The translations under genes were made by a program, and so were the position numbers. The notes beneath the pieces were generated by a model that did not search any database, was not told where the DNA came from, and saw only the letters and a program-made list of their open reading frames with translations. From assembly GCF_945906775.1 (NCBI RefSeq), contig NZ_CAMDRE010000002.1, positions 496,001-560,000 of the forward strand: a DNA stretch of 64,000 bases, in the 5' to 3' direction. Every line of letters starts with the position of its first letter. Within the stretch, counting starts at the first letter, position 1. This document shows, piece by piece, positions 63,299-64,000 of this stretch. The stretch comes from Citrobacter sp. Marseille-Q6884 (lineage in GTDB: Bacteria; Pseudomonadota; Gammaproteobacteria; Enterobacterales; Enterobacteriaceae).

Positions 63299-63396
63299 TC
63301 CTGTGACATCACTCACGTAGCCCTTACCGTTGTGCTGACAAAATACACAGCCTGGGGTGTCTGCGGGCAGCCGCAATCTTAAACAGGGTAGTGAAT

Positions 63397-64000
63397 ATGA
63401 TCACCATACGTGATGTGGCACGGCAGTCTGGCGTTTCTGTAGCAACCGTTTCCCGGGTACTGAACAACAGTGCGCTGGTGAGTCCCGATACTCGCGAAGC
63501 GGTAATGAAGGCAGTTGCACAGCTTGGCTATCGACCTAATGCCAATGCGCAAGCGTTGGCGACACAGGTGAGTGACACTATCGGGGTGGTGGTGATGGAC
63601 GTTTCAGATGCGTTTTTTGGCGCACTGGTTAAAGCCGTGGACCTGGTTGCCCAGCAGCATCAAAAGTATGTGCTGATTGGTAACAGTTACCATGAGGCTG
63701 AAAAAGAACGTCATGCCATTGAAGTCTTGATCCGCCAGCGTTGTAACGCGCTGATTGTTCACTCTAAAGCGCTAAGCGATCGGGAACTGGGTGAGTTTAT
63801 GGATCAGATCCCCGGTATGGTACTGATCAATCGCATCGTCCCGGGATACGCCCATCGGTGTGTCTGTCTGGATAATATCAGCGGGGCGAAAATGGCCACC
63901 CGCATGCTGATCAATAATGGGCATCAACGCATTGGCTATCTGGCATCAAGTCACCGCATTGAAGATGACGAGATGCGTAAAGAAGGGTGGCTCAGCGCAT
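63397..64000 (+). CDS. galS: Galactose isorepressor GalS (partial, cut by window end)
   Basis: The first 201 codons of a LacI-family regulator; the C-terminus lies beyond the window. N-terminal HTH MITIRDVARQSGVSVATVSRVLNNS and the periplasmic-binding-like core (QALATQVSDTIGVVVMDVSD, LVKAVDLVAQQHQKYVLIGN) match GalS. It represses mgl and gal genes and is released by galactose or fucose. Next to yeiB and folE as in E. coli, where mglBAC follows. The name GalS rather than GalR rests on this context. Confidence 0.94.
   Translation, partial: MITIRDVARQSGVSVATVSRVLNNSALVSPDTREAVMKAVAQLGYRPNANAQALATQVSDTIGVVVMDVSDAFFGALVKAVDLVAQQHQKYVLIGNSYHEAEKERHAIEVLIRQRCNALIVHSKALSDRELGEFMDQIPGMVLINRIVPGYAHRCVCLDNISGAKMATRMLINNGHQRIGYLASSHRIEDDEMRKEGWLSA

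Overview
The window is chromosomal DNA of an enterobacterium of the Escherichia/Salmonella/Citrobacter group. The backbone follows the E. coli K-12 order of genes from ccm through narP, proL, yejM, yejK, rplY, radD, rsuA, bcr, yejG, yejFEBA, pdeN, mepS, lpxT, yeiR, yeiQ, efpL, yeiW, setB, fruBKA, nfo, yeiH, yeiE, lysP, cirA, yeiG, folE and yeiB to galS, and most proteins look very close to the K-12 ones. Citrobacter is my best guess at the genus. That is inference from the mix of E. coli-like backbone and accessory cargo, and no marker gene here proves it.

Layout. 1-5194: 3' part of the cytochrome c maturation operon (end of ccmB, then ccmCDEFGH), converging on narP. 6087-8472: small AT-rich accessory island between narP and tRNA-Pro(GGG) proL, bounded by a 30-bp near-perfect direct repeat. 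It carries an orphan type VI secretion set (HExxH metallopeptidase, lipoprotein, Hcp) and transposase debris. 8490-14095: proL, yejM, yejL, yejK, rplY and radD. 14247-22368: rsuA, bcr, yejG and the yejABEF peptide ABC importer. 22485-28513: pdeN, mepS, lpxT, yeiR and yeiQ.

Three blocks are inserted into the conserved order. (i) 28716-35854, between yeiQ and efpL: uxuA divergent from yeiQ with ExuR/UxuR-like operators, a MocR-type regulator, and a torCAD respiratory operon. (ii) 37051-44048, between yeiW and setB: a four-gene operon (ureohydrolase, aldehyde dehydrogenase, NCS1 permease, GMC alcohol dehydrogenase) with a divergent LysR regulator. It reads as a pathway for a guanidino alcohol or aldehyde. 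(iii) 49676-53021, between fruA and nfo: a Dcu-type dicarboxylate carrier and an aspartate/glutamate racemase, with a divergent HypT-like LysR regulator.

The rest is backbone: the Cra-controlled fruBKA fructose PTS, nfo, yeiH/yeiE, lysP, a CirA-type siderophore receptor with an upstream Fur-like palindrome, yeiG, folE, yeiB and the start of galS, cut by the window end. No CRISPR array, rRNA, complete insertion sequence, integrase or prophage was seen. The best candidates for undescribed biology are the proL-linked Hcp/metallopeptidase/lipoprotein module and the ureohydrolase-centred catabolic operon.
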